Assembly: GCA_031291335.1 (NCBI GenBank)
Contig: JARLJF010000056.1
Span: forward strand, 31,619-95,618
DNA length: 64,000 nt
Source: Pandoraea sp.
GTDB lineage: Bacteria > Pseudomonadota > Gammaproteobacteria > Burkholderiales > Burkholderiaceae
Direction: 5' to 3'
Positions within the stretch are counted from its first letter, which is position 1. Every line of letters begins with the position of its first letter. The notes below the pieces were generated by a model, which saw nothing but the letters and a program-made list of their open reading frames with translations, was not told the origin of the DNA and did no database searches. A program made the translations under genes and the position numbers. Shown in pieces: positions 56,248 to 64,000 of this stretch.

Positions 56248-57357
56248 ATGAAGCGGTTTCCGATGGGGCGGATCCCGGGCATGACGACGCTGGCGGCAGC
56301 AATGCTGCTGGCGGCCGGCGTGCAAGTCGCAGCGCAGGCGCAGAGCAATGTCACGATCTACGGCAGCATGGACGCCGGCGTGGCCTACGTGAACAACCAG
56401 AGCGGCAGCGCAAACTGGATCGCTCAGCAGGGCGGCACGCAGCCGGATCGCTGGGGCCTGCGCGGGGTGGAGGATCTGGGCGGTGGAAACCGCGCCATCT
56501 TCCTGCTGGAAAACGGCTTCTCGACGCTCACCGGCAGCACGATCAAAGCGGGTTCGATGTTCAACCGTCAGTCGTGGCTGGGTCTCCAGTCGGACAAGAT
56601 GGGGACGGTCACCATCGGTCACATGACCACGTTCAACTTCGACTGGCTGGGCCCGATGAGTACGGCCTATCTGGGCATGAACTGGTACATGTTCCACCCG
56701 GGCAATCTCGACGAACTCGCCAACACCTCCGTGGTGCAGGTCGACAACTCGGTGCGCTACGTGACGCCTGATTTCGCCGGCTTCAAGGCGGGCGCCATGA
56801 TCTCGCTGGGCAACAACGCGAACTTCGCCAACGGCCGCAAGTGGAGTGTGGCGGCGAACTACACGAATGGTGGCTTCAAGGCGTCTGCCGTGTATTCGAA
56901 CGAGAACAACCGCACGCCGAACGTCGCGGTTCTCGGCGGCGCGACCTTCCAGGGACAGCCTGTCGGCACCTATGCCGCCGCGAATGTCGAGAACATGGGC
57001 GCCGGGGTGTCGTACGGCTTCGGGCCGTGGCTGCTCCACGCCCTGTACACGCGCGTGAAACTCCAGTCGCCGGGTTTCAACGACACCTACCAGTCGTTCG
57101 ACGGCGGCGCGAACTATGCGACGAGCGTCGCCAACACGATCACCTTCGGCGCGGCAACGACCAACATGTCCGGCAAACGGTGGACGCAGGTCAGTCTGGG
57201 TGACGTCTACGCCTTCTCCAAGCGCACGCAGGTGTACGTGAGCGGGGTGTATCAGCACGCGAGCGGCAATGGCGCGATCACGGCGATCAACACGATCGGC
57301 GCGTCGTCGACGGCCAACCAGGTAGTCATCATGTCGGGCGTGCATCACTCGTTCTGA
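56248..57357 (+). CDS. Gram-negative porin (OmpC-like, Burkholderiales type)
   Basis: 369-residue outer-membrane porin with a signal peptide (cleavage after AAQAQ near residue 33). QSNVTIYGSMDAGVAYVNNQSG and RWGLRGVEDLGGGNRAIFLLENGFS match betaproteobacterial trimeric porins; the last residue is Phe (VHHSF), required for barrel insertion. It probably admits the substrate of the flanking catabolic genes. Start preceded by AGGAG. A matched operator lies upstream and a strong terminator follows. Confidence 0.94.
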   Translation: MKRFPMGRIPGMTTLAAAMLLAAGVQVAAQAQSNVTIYGSMDAGVAYVNNQSGSANWIAQQGGTQPDRWGLRGVEDLGGGNRAIFLLENGFSTLTGSTIKAGSMFNRQSWLGLQSDKMGTVTIGHMTTFNFDWLGPMSTAYLGMNWYMFHPGNLDELANTSVVQVDNSVRYVTPDFAGFKAGAMISLGNNANFANGRKWSVAANYTNGGFKASAVYSNENNRTPNVAVLGGATFQGQPVGTYAAANVENMGAGVSYGFGPWLLHALYTRVKLQSPGFNDTYQSFDGGANYATSVANTITFGAATTNMSGKRWTQVSLGDVYAFSKRTQVYVSGVYQHASGNGAITAINTIGASSTANQVVIMSGVHHSF

Positions 57358-57397
57358 CGCGTGGCATTTCGGGATTCAACGAGTGGTCTCACTTCAT

Positions 57398-57431
57398 ACG
57401 CCGGCTGGCCTTCGCTCGCCGGCGTTTTTTT
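57398..57431 (+). terminator. Intrinsic terminator of the porin gene
   Basis: ACGCCGGC / GCCGGCGT stem followed by a run of seven T, forty bases after the porin stop. Confidence 0.93.
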
Positions 57432-57498
57432 CGTCCGGACCGTCGGCCGATGGACGGTAAACCGTCCGGATTCGGGTTTCCCCTAGTCAAAAAACAAT

Positions 57499-57563
57499 TT
57501 TGACTACGCGTGCCACTCCCTATAATTGATCCATAAGTAAATCAACGTTTCATATGTGAAACG
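57499..57563 (+). promoter_or_regulatory. Promoter and operator of the ABC/enzyme operon (copy 2 of 2)
   Basis: TTTGAC (57499-57504), 16-base spacer, TATAAT (57521-57526). Start point near 57533. The perfect palindrome CGTTTCATATGTGAAACG (seven-base arms, 57546-57563) lies directly downstream, within the 32-bp block shared with the porin site. Its position suits repression. The 305-base gap 57358-57662 has no other feature besides the porin terminator. Confidence 0.8.
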
Positions 57564-57662
57564 AAACCCGGAAGGGAAAGACAGGCTGGCAAGCCATGCA
57601 GGCGAAGTGATGCAGCAGGCTGCCCGAGGCAAGTTGAACATCCAGAAACACGGTGGTTTCCC

Positions 57663-58535
57663 ATGCTCAGGTCGATTCAATTGAAGGACGCGAACGTAGT
57701 TGCCGAGGCGTACGCCGACGCGCGGCAGGCGCCGCCGGCGGCCGCACCCCTGTCGTTCGCCATCGAATACCGTGGCGTCACGCGTCGGTTCAAAAATCGC
57801 CAGGGCAAGGGCGAGATGACGGCCGTCTCGAACGTGTCCATCGGTATCAAGGCGGGTGAGTTCGTGTCGCTGATCGGCCCGAGTGGCTGCGGCAAGAGCA
57901 CGCTGCTCAACATGGGCGCCGGTCTGTATGCACCCACAGAAGGTCAGGTGACGCTCGCGGGCAAGCCGGTGCGCGGCCCGTCGCAGCAAGTCGCGTTCAT
58001 GTTGCAGAAGGATTTGCTCATGCCGTGGCGCTCGATTCAGAAGAACGTCGAACTGGGTATGCAGATTCGCGGCCGGGGCAAGGCGGAGCGCGCCGAAGTG
58101 GCCAAGGCGCTGCTCGCACGCTGCCATCTGAAAAGTTTCGAAAACCACTACCCGCACCAGCTCTCTGGCGGCATGCGCCAGCGCGCCGCACTGGCGCGCA
58201 CGCTGGCCGTCGAGCCGGACGTGCTGCTCATGGACGAGCCATTCTCGGCGCTCGACGCGCAGACCAAGATGGTGCTCCAGCAAGACCTCGCGCAGATGCT
58301 CGCCGCCGAAGGCAAGACCGCGCTGATGATTACCCACGACCTGGCGGAAGCGATTGCGCTGTCCGATCGCGTGTTCGTGATGAGCGAGCGCCCGGGCACG
58401 ATCATCGAGGAAATCACGGTCGATCTGCCGCATCGAGACAACCCCATCGAGCGTCGTAAGCAGGCGGGCATGAACGAGTACGTGGCCCATCTGATGGAAC
58501 TGCTCAAGGTCGGTCGCGACGACCACCTCGGTTGA
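57663..58535 (+). CDS. NitT/TauT-type ABC transporter ATPase
   Basis: 290-residue ATPase of a nitrate/sulfonate/taurine-type importer. Walker A GPSGCGKST, signature LSGGMRQRA, Walker B VLLMDEPFSALD, and the QKDLLMPWRSI Q-loop. The N-terminal extension of about 30 residues is rich in Ala. First gene of the operon. The matching periplasmic binding protein is not in the window up to base 64000. The family imports organic anions, including aromatic carboxylates. Confidence 0.93.
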   Translation: MLRSIQLKDANVVAEAYADARQAPPAAAPLSFAIEYRGVTRRFKNRQGKGEMTAVSNVSIGIKAGEFVSLIGPSGCGKSTLLNMGAGLYAPTEGQVTLAGKPVRGPSQQVAFMLQKDLLMPWRSIQKNVELGMQIRGRGKAERAEVAKALLARCHLKSFENHYPHQLSGGMRQRAALARTLAVEPDVLLMDEPFSALDAQTKMVLQQDLAQMLAAEGKTALMITHDLAEAIALSDRVFVMSERPGTIIEEITVDLPHRDNPIERRKQAGMNEYVAHLMELLKVGRDDHLG

Positions 58536-58579
58536 TCCGATCCCTGTCACAGACACTGCAAGACACCGGAAGACTCGCT

Positions 58580-59362
58580 ATGAAATCCCTTTCCAAAACG
58601 CAACTGACCGCTGGCAGCTTCGTGTTGCTGCTGATCTTCGCGGCCGTGTGGCAGTGGGGCCCGACCGCGTTCGGCGTGCCCGAGTTCGTGCTGCCCAAGT
58701 TGTCGTCGACGCTTGTCGAAGGCGTGCGCATGTTCCAGGTCGAGAACCTGTGGCTGCACATCGGCGTCACGGCGCTCGAGGTGATTGCAGGCTTCGTGAT
58801 CGGCTCGGCGCTGGGCGTGTTGATCGGCGTGGTCCTCGGTTTGTCGCCGTCGACCGAAGCCATGCTCTCGCCGTACATCCTCGCGTTGCAGATCGCACCG
58901 AAAGTAGCGTTCGCGCCGCTGTTCGTGATGTGGATGGGCTACACGATCTATCCGAAGATCCTCGTCGCCGTGCTGATCGTCTTCTTCCCTGTGATGATCA
59001 ACGTGCTCGGCGCGGTGCGCTCGGTCGATCCCGACATGGTCAATCTGGTGCGTGCTCTGTGTGGCCGCCGCTGGCAGATCTTCCGCTTCGTTGAATTTCC
59101 GTCGGCCATGCAGGCGCTCTTCGCGGGCTTGCGCATTGCGTCGACGCTCGCTGTGATCGGCGTGACCGTGGGCGAGTTGGTCGGTGGCGACCGTGGCCTG
59201 GGCTATCTGCTGGTGTATGGCGAAGGACAGGGCAATACCGCGATGGTGTTCGTCGCGATCGCCGGGCTCACCGTCATCGGTATCGCAGCCTACGCCGCCG
59301 TGGTCTGGCTCGAACGCCGCGCACTGCACTACGTGCCGCGCGCTTCGATGAACATCGCCTGA
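58580..59362 (+). CDS. NitT/TauT-type ABC transporter permease
   Basis: 260-residue inner-membrane permease with about six segments. LQIAPKVAFAPLFVMWMGYTIYPKI and the EAA-like loop VRALCGRRWQIFRFVEFPSAMQALFAGLRIAST identify it. Start at MKSLSKTQ, with GGAAG eight bases upstream; a TTG at 58532 overlaps the ATPase stop and is less likely. It partners the preceding ATPase. Confidence 0.92.
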   Translation: MKSLSKTQLTAGSFVLLLIFAAVWQWGPTAFGVPEFVLPKLSSTLVEGVRMFQVENLWLHIGVTALEVIAGFVIGSALGVLIGVVLGLSPSTEAMLSPYILALQIAPKVAFAPLFVMWMGYTIYPKILVAVLIVFFPVMINVLGAVRSVDPDMVNLVRALCGRRWQIFRFVEFPSAMQALFAGLRIASTLAVIGVTVGELVGGDRGLGYLLVYGEGQGNTAMVFVAIAGLTVIGIAAYAAVVWLERRALHYVPRASMNIA

Positions 59363-59379
59363 GCGCCGGGAATTCCGTC

Positions 59380-60171
59380 ATGACCGAACTGCCCATCCTC
59401 CCCCTCGACACCGACACACTGGCCCCGCTCGACGGCAAGAAGTTGCTCATCACGGGCGGCGCACGTGGCCTCGGCGAGGGTTTCGTTCGCGCCGCCGTGG
59501 CACGCGGTGCGCAAGTGACGATTGCCGACATTGCCGCACAGGCGGGCGAAGCGCTCGCTGCCGAGTTGCGGGATGGCGGACATGTCGTGTCGTTCGTGCG
59601 TCTCGATCTTTGCGATCCGGTGTCGGTGGACGCTGCCGCGAAGACAGCCGCCGAGCAGATGGGCGGTATCGACGGACTGGTCAACAACGGTGCGATCACC
59701 AACTCGGGCGGCAAGCTCGCCACCGAGCTGAGCATCGAGACGTGGGACGCCGTCATGAATGTGAACGTGCGCGGCACGTGGCTCATGACGATGGCGGCGC
59801 TGCCGTTCCTGCGTGCGTCCGGGCAGGGGCGCGTCGTCAACATCGCATCGGATACGGCGCTGTGGGGCGCACCGCGCCTGCTCGCCTACACCACCAGTAA
59901 GGGCGCGGTCATGTCGATGACCCGCTCGCTCGCGCGCGAACTCGGGCCGCACGGTATCACCGTCAACGCCATCGCGCCGGGGCTGGTCGAGGTCGAGGCC
60001 ACCGCCTACGTGCCGGCCGAGCGCCATCGCCACTATCTGGAGGGACGCGCACTGCCGCGTGCTCAGGTGCCCGACGACGTGATCGGCCCGGTGCTGTTCC
60101 TGCTCTCCGATGCATCCCGTTTCGTGACCGGGCAGGTTCTGCCGGTCAACGGCGGCTTCGTCATGCCCTGA
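59380..60171 (+). CDS. Short-chain dehydrogenase/reductase, canonical
   Basis: 263-residue classical SDR. Cofactor motif ITGGARGLGEG, NNGAIT, and the catalytic triad Ser157, Tyr170, Lys174 (YTTSK) are all present; Asp50 after the second strand (VTIAD) favours NAD(H). It would oxidise an alcohol, such as a dihydrodiol or hydroxy acid, to a ketone. Starts 17 bases after the permease. Substrate unknown. Confidence 0.88.
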   Translation: MTELPILPLDTDTLAPLDGKKLLITGGARGLGEGFVRAAVARGAQVTIADIAAQAGEALAAELRDGGHVVSFVRLDLCDPVSVDAAAKTAAEQMGGIDGLVNNGAITNSGGKLATELSIETWDAVMNVNVRGTWLMTMAALPFLRASGQGRVVNIASDTALWGAPRLLAYTTSKGAVMSMTRSLARELGPHGITVNAIAPGLVEVEATAYVPAERHRHYLEGRALPRAQVPDDVIGPVLFLLSDASRFVTGQVLPVNGGFVMP

Positions 60172-60212
60172 CGAGCCGCCCCTCATTCGCAACGCCTTCA
60201 AGGAGTTACAAC

Positions 60213-60770
60213 ATGGCGCAAGCCGAAGCTAAAAACACCGCGACGCCACAAGCCGTCGAAAGCTGGACGCAGGCCGAAGGCCAGGCGTTCGGCGACTGGC
60301 TGGACACACGCGTAGCGCGTTTCTCGACGCGCAAATACGACTGGGACGCCCTGAAGTTCCAGGCCGACTACGACCCGAAATACCGTCGCGCGCAAATGCG
60401 TTACGTCGGCACGGGCGGTACCGGCGTGGCCAAGGACACTAACACCGTACCCGCGGGTCACTTCACGTTCTCGACGATGGTGATTCCGGCCGGCAACATC
60501 GGCCCGAGCCACATCCACATGGACGTCGAGGAAATCTTCTTCGTGATGCGCGGAAAGATGAAGGTGGTCTGCGAGCGCGACGGCCAGACGTGGGAAGCCA
60601 TTCTGGGCGAGCGCGACCTGATCTCGGTGCCGCCGGGCGTGTATCGCACGGAAATCAACATTGGCGACGAAGACGCGCTCATGTGCGTGATGCTCGGTTC
60701 GCAAAAGCCGGTCACGCCGACGTATCCGCCCGATTCGCCGCTCGCGAAGATCAAGCGCGAACAGAAGTAA
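60213..60770 (+). CDS. Cupin-domain protein, possible metal enzyme
   Basis: 185 residues with a single cupin fold. Motif 1 is IGPSHIHMDVEEIFFVMRG, with metal ligands His100, His102 and Glu106 or Glu107; motif 2 is VPPGVYRTEIN, where the usual ligand His is Arg145. It is not a canonical ring-cleavage dioxygenase, but could be an isomerase, decarboxylase-like enzyme or binding protein. The N-terminal 50 residues are outside the cupin. ATG after AAGGAG; 41 bases after the SDR. Confidence 0.82.
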   Translation: MAQAEAKNTATPQAVESWTQAEGQAFGDWLDTRVARFSTRKYDWDALKFQADYDPKYRRAQMRYVGTGGTGVAKDTNTVPAGHFTFSTMVIPAGNIGPSHIHMDVEEIFFVMRGKMKVVCERDGQTWEAILGERDLISVPPGVYRTEINIGDEDALMCVMLGSQKPVTPTYPPDSPLAKIKREQK

Positions 60771-60870
60771 GCCGCCCGGGGCGGCTGCCCCGGAAAGTCC
60801 GGTGAGGTGCTTGCCGCTGGCAGGTGCCGCGCCGGCACGAATTCACGAAGCAAGACGTTCAGTCCACACC

Positions 60871-61779
60871 ATGCAAGCCGAAGCCCTTTCGTTCGAAGTG
60901 CCTGAAGATGCCACCGTCGCCCCGTTGCGTGCGCGACTGGACGCCTTCCCCTACCGCACCGTCGCTACGCGTACGGGCACCGTCGGCTATCGCTGCGCGG
61001 GTGCCGACACCGAGCGTGGCGTACCGGTCGTAATGCTGCATGGCATCGGGTCCGGTGCCGCGTCGTGGCTCGCCCAATTTGAAGCCACCGGGCTCGATGC
61101 CGCGCTGTATGCGTGGGATGCACCGGGCTATGGACAGACGTCGAATGTCGCCGATGCCGAGCCGCATGCCGAGGCTTACGCCGACGCCCTCGAAGCTTGG
61201 CTCGACGCGCTCGGATTGGACCGCGTTGCCCTCGTCGGTCACTCGCTCGGCGCGATCATGGCCACGAAGTTTGCGAGCCGCGCACCCCACCGCGTGCGCG
61301 GACTCTTTCTCTGCTCGCCCGCCGGTGGCTACGGCAAGGCCGATCCGGATGTGCGTCTGAGCAAGCGCGACAGCCGTCTGGCAATGCTCGACAAGCTTGG
61401 CCCGGCCGGTATGGCCCGCGAGCGCAGCGACAACCTCGTCGCACCGAACGCCGCCGACCTGCCGCGCGCCTGGGTGAAGTGGAACATGGCGCGCGTGCAG
61501 CCTGTCGGGTATCGGCAGGCGACGCACCTGCTCTCGAACGGCGATGTCGCAGGCGAGTTAACGAAATACGTGGCCGCGAACGCTGGGCCAGTGGCTGTGG
61601 CGGTCGGCGCGCAAGACGCCATCACGACCCCGTCGGCCTGCCGGACGATTGCCGACGTGGCTGGCGTTCCGCTGCAAATCATCGAAGGCGCGGGACATGC
61701 GTCGTACGTTGAAACCCCCGATGCTCTGAATCTCGCGCTCGCCGCGTGGCTTGAGCGCGTTGCGACCGGAGCGCGTTGA
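60871..61779 (+). CDS. Alpha/beta hydrolase
   Basis: 302-residue hydrolase with the triad Ser125 (GHSLG), Asp249 (VGAQDAITTPS) and His276 (GAGHASYVE). VVMLHGIGSG forms the oxyanion hole. Resembles enol-lactonases and meta-cleavage product hydrolases, so C-C bond or lactone hydrolysis is possible. Start at MQAEALSFEV; the frame is open to 60802. It lies 100 bases after the cupin and its stop is one base before the IclR ATG. Confidence 0.87.
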   Translation: MQAEALSFEVPEDATVAPLRARLDAFPYRTVATRTGTVGYRCAGADTERGVPVVMLHGIGSGAASWLAQFEATGLDAALYAWDAPGYGQTSNVADAEPHAEAYADALEAWLDALGLDRVALVGHSLGAIMATKFASRAPHRVRGLFLCSPAGGYGKADPDVRLSKRDSRLAMLDKLGPAGMARERSDNLVAPNAADLPRAWVKWNMARVQPVGYRQATHLLSNGDVAGELTKYVAANAGPVAVAVGAQDAITTPSACRTIADVAGVPLQIIEGAGHASYVETPDALNLALAAWLERVATGAR

Positions 61780-61780
61780 T

Positions 61781-62722
61781 ATGGCACCGGCAGCCCCGAA
61801 GCGCGCTACGGCGGCGACCGAAGCGCAGACCGACGACGACACACAGAACCTTCAGGACGCGCAGGCCGAGGGCGACGACATCGCGGAAGGCGCGACGTCC
61901 GAGACGCGCTATCTCGTGCCGGGCCTCGAGCGTGGCTTGCGCATCCTCACGCAGTTCTCGCCGCGCGAAGCGGTGTTCAGCGCGCCGGAGCTGTCGCAAC
62001 GGCTGGGCATTCCGCGCACGACCGTGTTCCGCTTGTTGCAGACACTCGAAGCCATGGGCTTTCTGGAGCGGGCGGGCAGCGAGAAGAATTTCCGTCTGGG
62101 CGTGGCCGTGCTGCGTCTGGGCTTCGAATACCTCAGTTCGCTGGAACTGACCGATCTGGGTATTCCGATCATCGAACGGTTGCGCGATGCGACCCAACTG
62201 ACGTCGCACATCGTGATCCGCGACGGTCGTGACATCGTGTTCGTCGCGAAGGCGCAAAGCGTGGCGGGTGTCTTCAATTCGATCAAGGTCAACGTGGGTA
62301 CGCGTCTGCCCGCGCATGCCACGGTGCACGGCCATGTGTTGATGGGCGACCTGACGCTGGCCGAAATGCGCGCGCTGTATCCGGAAAAGACACTGGAGAA
62401 ATACACACCGCAAACGCCCGAGACGTTTGCGGAATTGTTCGAGCGCGTGCGTGAAGACGCCGAGCGTGGCTACGCCGTGTCGGCCTCGTCGTTCGAGCGC
62501 GGCATCAGCGTTGTGAGCGCGCCCGTGCGCAACGACGCGGGACGCATCTGCGCGGCCATCACCGTCACCATCCCGCGCGCCAACATCGATTCGTCGATGC
62601 TCGACACGGGCCTGATCGGGCAGGTGCGTGAGGCCGCCGATGCACTGTCGCACCGCCTGAATTACCGGCCGGGCAGTGACGGCCAGACCACCCCCTACAT
62701 GAAGTCACTGGGATTGAAATGA
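61781..62722 (+). CDS. IclR-family regulator embedded in the catabolic operon
   Basis: 313 residues. After a 45-residue acidic, low-complexity N-terminus comes a winged helix (LERGLRILTQFSPREAVFSAPELSQRLGIPRTTVFRLLQTLEAMGFLERA) and an effector domain (LTSHIVIRDGRDIVFVAKAQSVAGVFNSIKVNVGTRLPAHATVHGHVLMG). It is translationally coupled to the following SDR (ATGA overlap). This is the prime candidate to bind the two matched 32-bp sites at 56116 and 57532. Confidence 0.9.
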   Translation: MAPAAPKRATAATEAQTDDDTQNLQDAQAEGDDIAEGATSETRYLVPGLERGLRILTQFSPREAVFSAPELSQRLGIPRTTVFRLLQTLEAMGFLERAGSEKNFRLGVAVLRLGFEYLSSLELTDLGIPIIERLRDATQLTSHIVIRDGRDIVFVAKAQSVAGVFNSIKVNVGTRLPAHATVHGHVLMGDLTLAEMRALYPEKTLEKYTPQTPETFAELFERVREDAERGYAVSASSFERGISVVSAPVRNDAGRICAAITVTIPRANIDSSMLDTGLIGQVREAADALSHRLNYRPGSDGQTTPYMKSLGLK

Positions 62723-63525
62723 TCAATATCGACCTCACCCCGCGCGCTGCGCTGGTCACTGGCGGCACGTCCGGCATTGGCCTCGCCACTGCCGCGCGCC
62801 TGCTCGACGCGGGCGCTGCTGTCGCGATCTGCGGCCGCAACCCCGAGCGTCTGGCGCAAGCCGAGGCGCAGTTGCGCGAGCGGCACCCCGAGGCGCGTCT
62901 CATCGCCGCGCAGTGCGATGTCCTCGATGCGAACGATGTCGCCGCACTGGCCGAGCGCATTCGCGGCGAGTTCGGTCGCCTCGACATGCTCGTCAACAAC
63001 GCCGGGCAGGGCCGTGTCTCGACGTTCGCCGACACCACCGACGAGGCCTGGCGCGAAGAGTTGGAGCTGAAGTACTTCAGCGTGATTCGCACGACGCGGG
63101 CCTGTTTGCCGATGCTGCGCGAAGCGGCGCGTGAGACGGGAGATGCCGCCATCGTTTGCGTCAACTCGCTGCTTGCGCTTCAGCCGGAGCCGCACATGGT
63201 GGCGACGTCGTCGGCGCGTGCGGGGATTCAGAATCTCGTGCGCTCGATGGCGAGTGAGTTCGCGCCCGAGGGGGTGCGCGTGAATTCCATTCTGATCGGA
63301 CTGGTGGAGTCGGGCCAGTGGCGTCGCCGCTTTGCCGCGCAGGGCGAAGGCAAGACCTGGGAGGAATGGACCGGGGAGTTGGCGCGCAAGAAGCAAATTC
63401 AGTTGCAACGTCTGGGCAAGCCTGAAGAGGCGGCCGCAGCGATCTTTTTCCTGGCGAGCCCGCAATCGTCATACACGACGGGCAGCCACATCGATGTTTC
63501 CGGAGGCTTGGCAAGACATGTCTAA
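62719..63525 (+). CDS. Short-chain dehydrogenase/reductase lacking the YxxxK pair
   Basis: 268-residue SDR. The cofactor motif TGGTSGIGLA, NNAG (93-96) and Ser150 (VNS) are present, but the position of the catalytic Tyr holds Thr163 and that of Lys holds Arg167 (ATSSARAG). Such ATSxARAG variants recur in proteobacterial SDRs of unknown function. It may be a different oxidoreductase, an epimerase, or inactive. The end overlaps the next gene by eight bases. Confidence 0.85.
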   Translation: MINIDLTPRAALVTGGTSGIGLATAARLLDAGAAVAICGRNPERLAQAEAQLRERHPEARLIAAQCDVLDANDVAALAERIRGEFGRLDMLVNNAGQGRVSTFADTTDEAWREELELKYFSVIRTTRACLPMLREAARETGDAAIVCVNSLLALQPEPHMVATSSARAGIQNLVRSMASEFAPEGVRVNSILIGLVESGQWRRRFAAQGEGKTWEEWTGELARKKQIQLQRLGKPEEAAAAIFFLASPQSSYTTGSHIDVSGGLARHV

Positions 63526-64000
63526 CAAAACCACCGTCGGCGAAGTCATCGCGGCGTTTCTCGAACAGTGCGGTGTGAAGACCGCGTTCGGCGTGATCTC
63601 GATTCACAACATGCCGATCCTCGACGCCATCGCGCGCCGCGAAAAGATCCGCTATGTCGGCGCACGCGGCGAAGCCGGCGCGCTGAACATGGCCGATGGC
63701 CTCGCACGCGTGTCGGCCGGGCTGGGTGTGGCGTTCACGAGCACGGGCACCGCCGCCGGTAACGCGGCCGGTGCCATGGTCGAAGCGCTGACCGCCGGCA
63801 CGCCCGTGCTGCACATTACCGGCCAGATCGAGACCGAATTCCTCGACCGCGATCTCGCTTATATCCACGAAGCGCCGGATCAGCTCAGCATGCTGAACTC
63901 CATCTCGAAGGCCGCCTACCGCGTGCGTTGCGTCGACACGGCGCTCACGACCGTGCGTGAAGCGGTGCGTGCGGCCCTCACCGCGCCGACCGGGCCGGTG
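63518..64000 (+). CDS. ThDP-dependent enzyme (acetolactate synthase/benzoylformate decarboxylase-like), N-terminal part
   Basis: 161 codons run to the window edge without a stop; a full enzyme would be about 550 residues. The first domain of the ThDP family is visible: ATG TCTAAC start, then GVISIHNMPILDAIARREKIRYVGARGEAGALNMADGLARVS, with Glu52 in the position that protonates the cofactor, and TSTGTAAGNAAGAMVEALTAGTPVLHITGQ. Family members decarboxylate 2-oxo acids or join them to other carbonyls. The start overlaps the SDR end by eight bases, so they are coupled. The specific reaction needs the missing C-terminus. Confidence 0.88.
   Translation, partial: MSNKTTVGEVIAAFLEQCGVKTAFGVISIHNMPILDAIARREKIRYVGARGEAGALNMADGLARVSAGLGVAFTSTGTAAGNAAGAMVEALTAGTPVLHITGQIETEFLDRDLAYIHEAPDQLSMLNSISKAAYRVRCVDTALTTVREAVRAALTAPTGPV

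Overview
The window is about 64 kb of GC-rich chromosomal DNA from a betaproteobacterium, almost certainly order Burkholderiales and probably family Burkholderiaceae (Pandoraea or a close relative). This is inferred from the gene neighbourhoods ribBA-ribH-nusB-aminotransferase and edd/zwf-pgl-(glk-hexR fusion), a DUF4148 protein, a Burkholderia-type porin and strongly GC-ending codons. No tRNA, rRNA, CRISPR array, insertion sequence or prophage was seen. Most of the DNA is ordinary chromosome; the accessory-looking parts are about 20-23 kb, 48.8-53.4 kb and 53.7-64 kb.

Layout. 0-9.6 kb: the end of a MetQ-type methionine-binding protein, a c-di-GMP EAL/GGDEF protein, an APC amino-acid permease, succinate-semialdehyde dehydrogenase, UbiD and a membrane-anchored lytic transglycosylase behind a long leader. 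9.8-14.5 kb: class I aminotransferase, NusB, RibH, RibBA, then an ArsR/SRPBCC pair. 14.6-19.5 kb: a complete branched-chain amino-acid ABC transporter (livJHMGF). 19.9-22.8 kb: a LysR regulator divergent from three oxalocrotonate-branch meta-cleavage genes. 22.9-28.9 kb: RibD, a LemA/TPM operon, HemL, Rnk and a PAP2 phosphatase. 29.1-32.5 kb: an MgtA-type Mg2+ P-type ATPase behind a roughly 640-nt leader holding two short ORFs and several perfect hairpins. 32.5-35.2 kb: a LecA-like lectin-domain protein, a helix-turn-helix protein, a DapA paralogue and an unknown protein. 35.3-41.5 kb: an Entner-Doudoroff/pentose-phosphate module with a perfect HexR box between divergent edd and zwf, and HexR itself fused to glucokinase. 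41.6-48.6 kb: MarR regulator, dodecin, AMP nucleosidase, GntP permease, an Hsp70-like protein and an MFS transporter. 48.8-53.4 kb: an atypical P450 with a divergent ArsR-like regulator, a DUF4148 protein, an AlaX-like editing protein and an internally duplicated outer-membrane protein.

53.7-64 kb looks like an uncharacterised catabolic locus. It holds a NicC/salicylate-hydroxylase-like flavoprotein monooxygenase with an IclR regulator, a porin, a NitT/TauT-type ABC importer, two SDRs (one without the YxxxK catalytic pair), a cupin, an alpha/beta hydrolase, a second IclR regulator and a ThDP-dependent enzyme running off the right edge. Two nearly identical 32-bp operator-like sites (27/32 identical) lie upstream of the porin and of the ABC/enzyme operon. 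A different repeat lies upstream of the monooxygenase. Together they suggest an outer-membrane-to-cytoplasm uptake and degradation regulon for an unknown, probably organic-acid, substrate. This is the best candidate for an undescribed system.

Smaller points of interest are two regulator genes (MarR and ArsR type) whose promoters predict leaderless mRNAs, the mgtA leader, and several enzymes with altered active-site residues.
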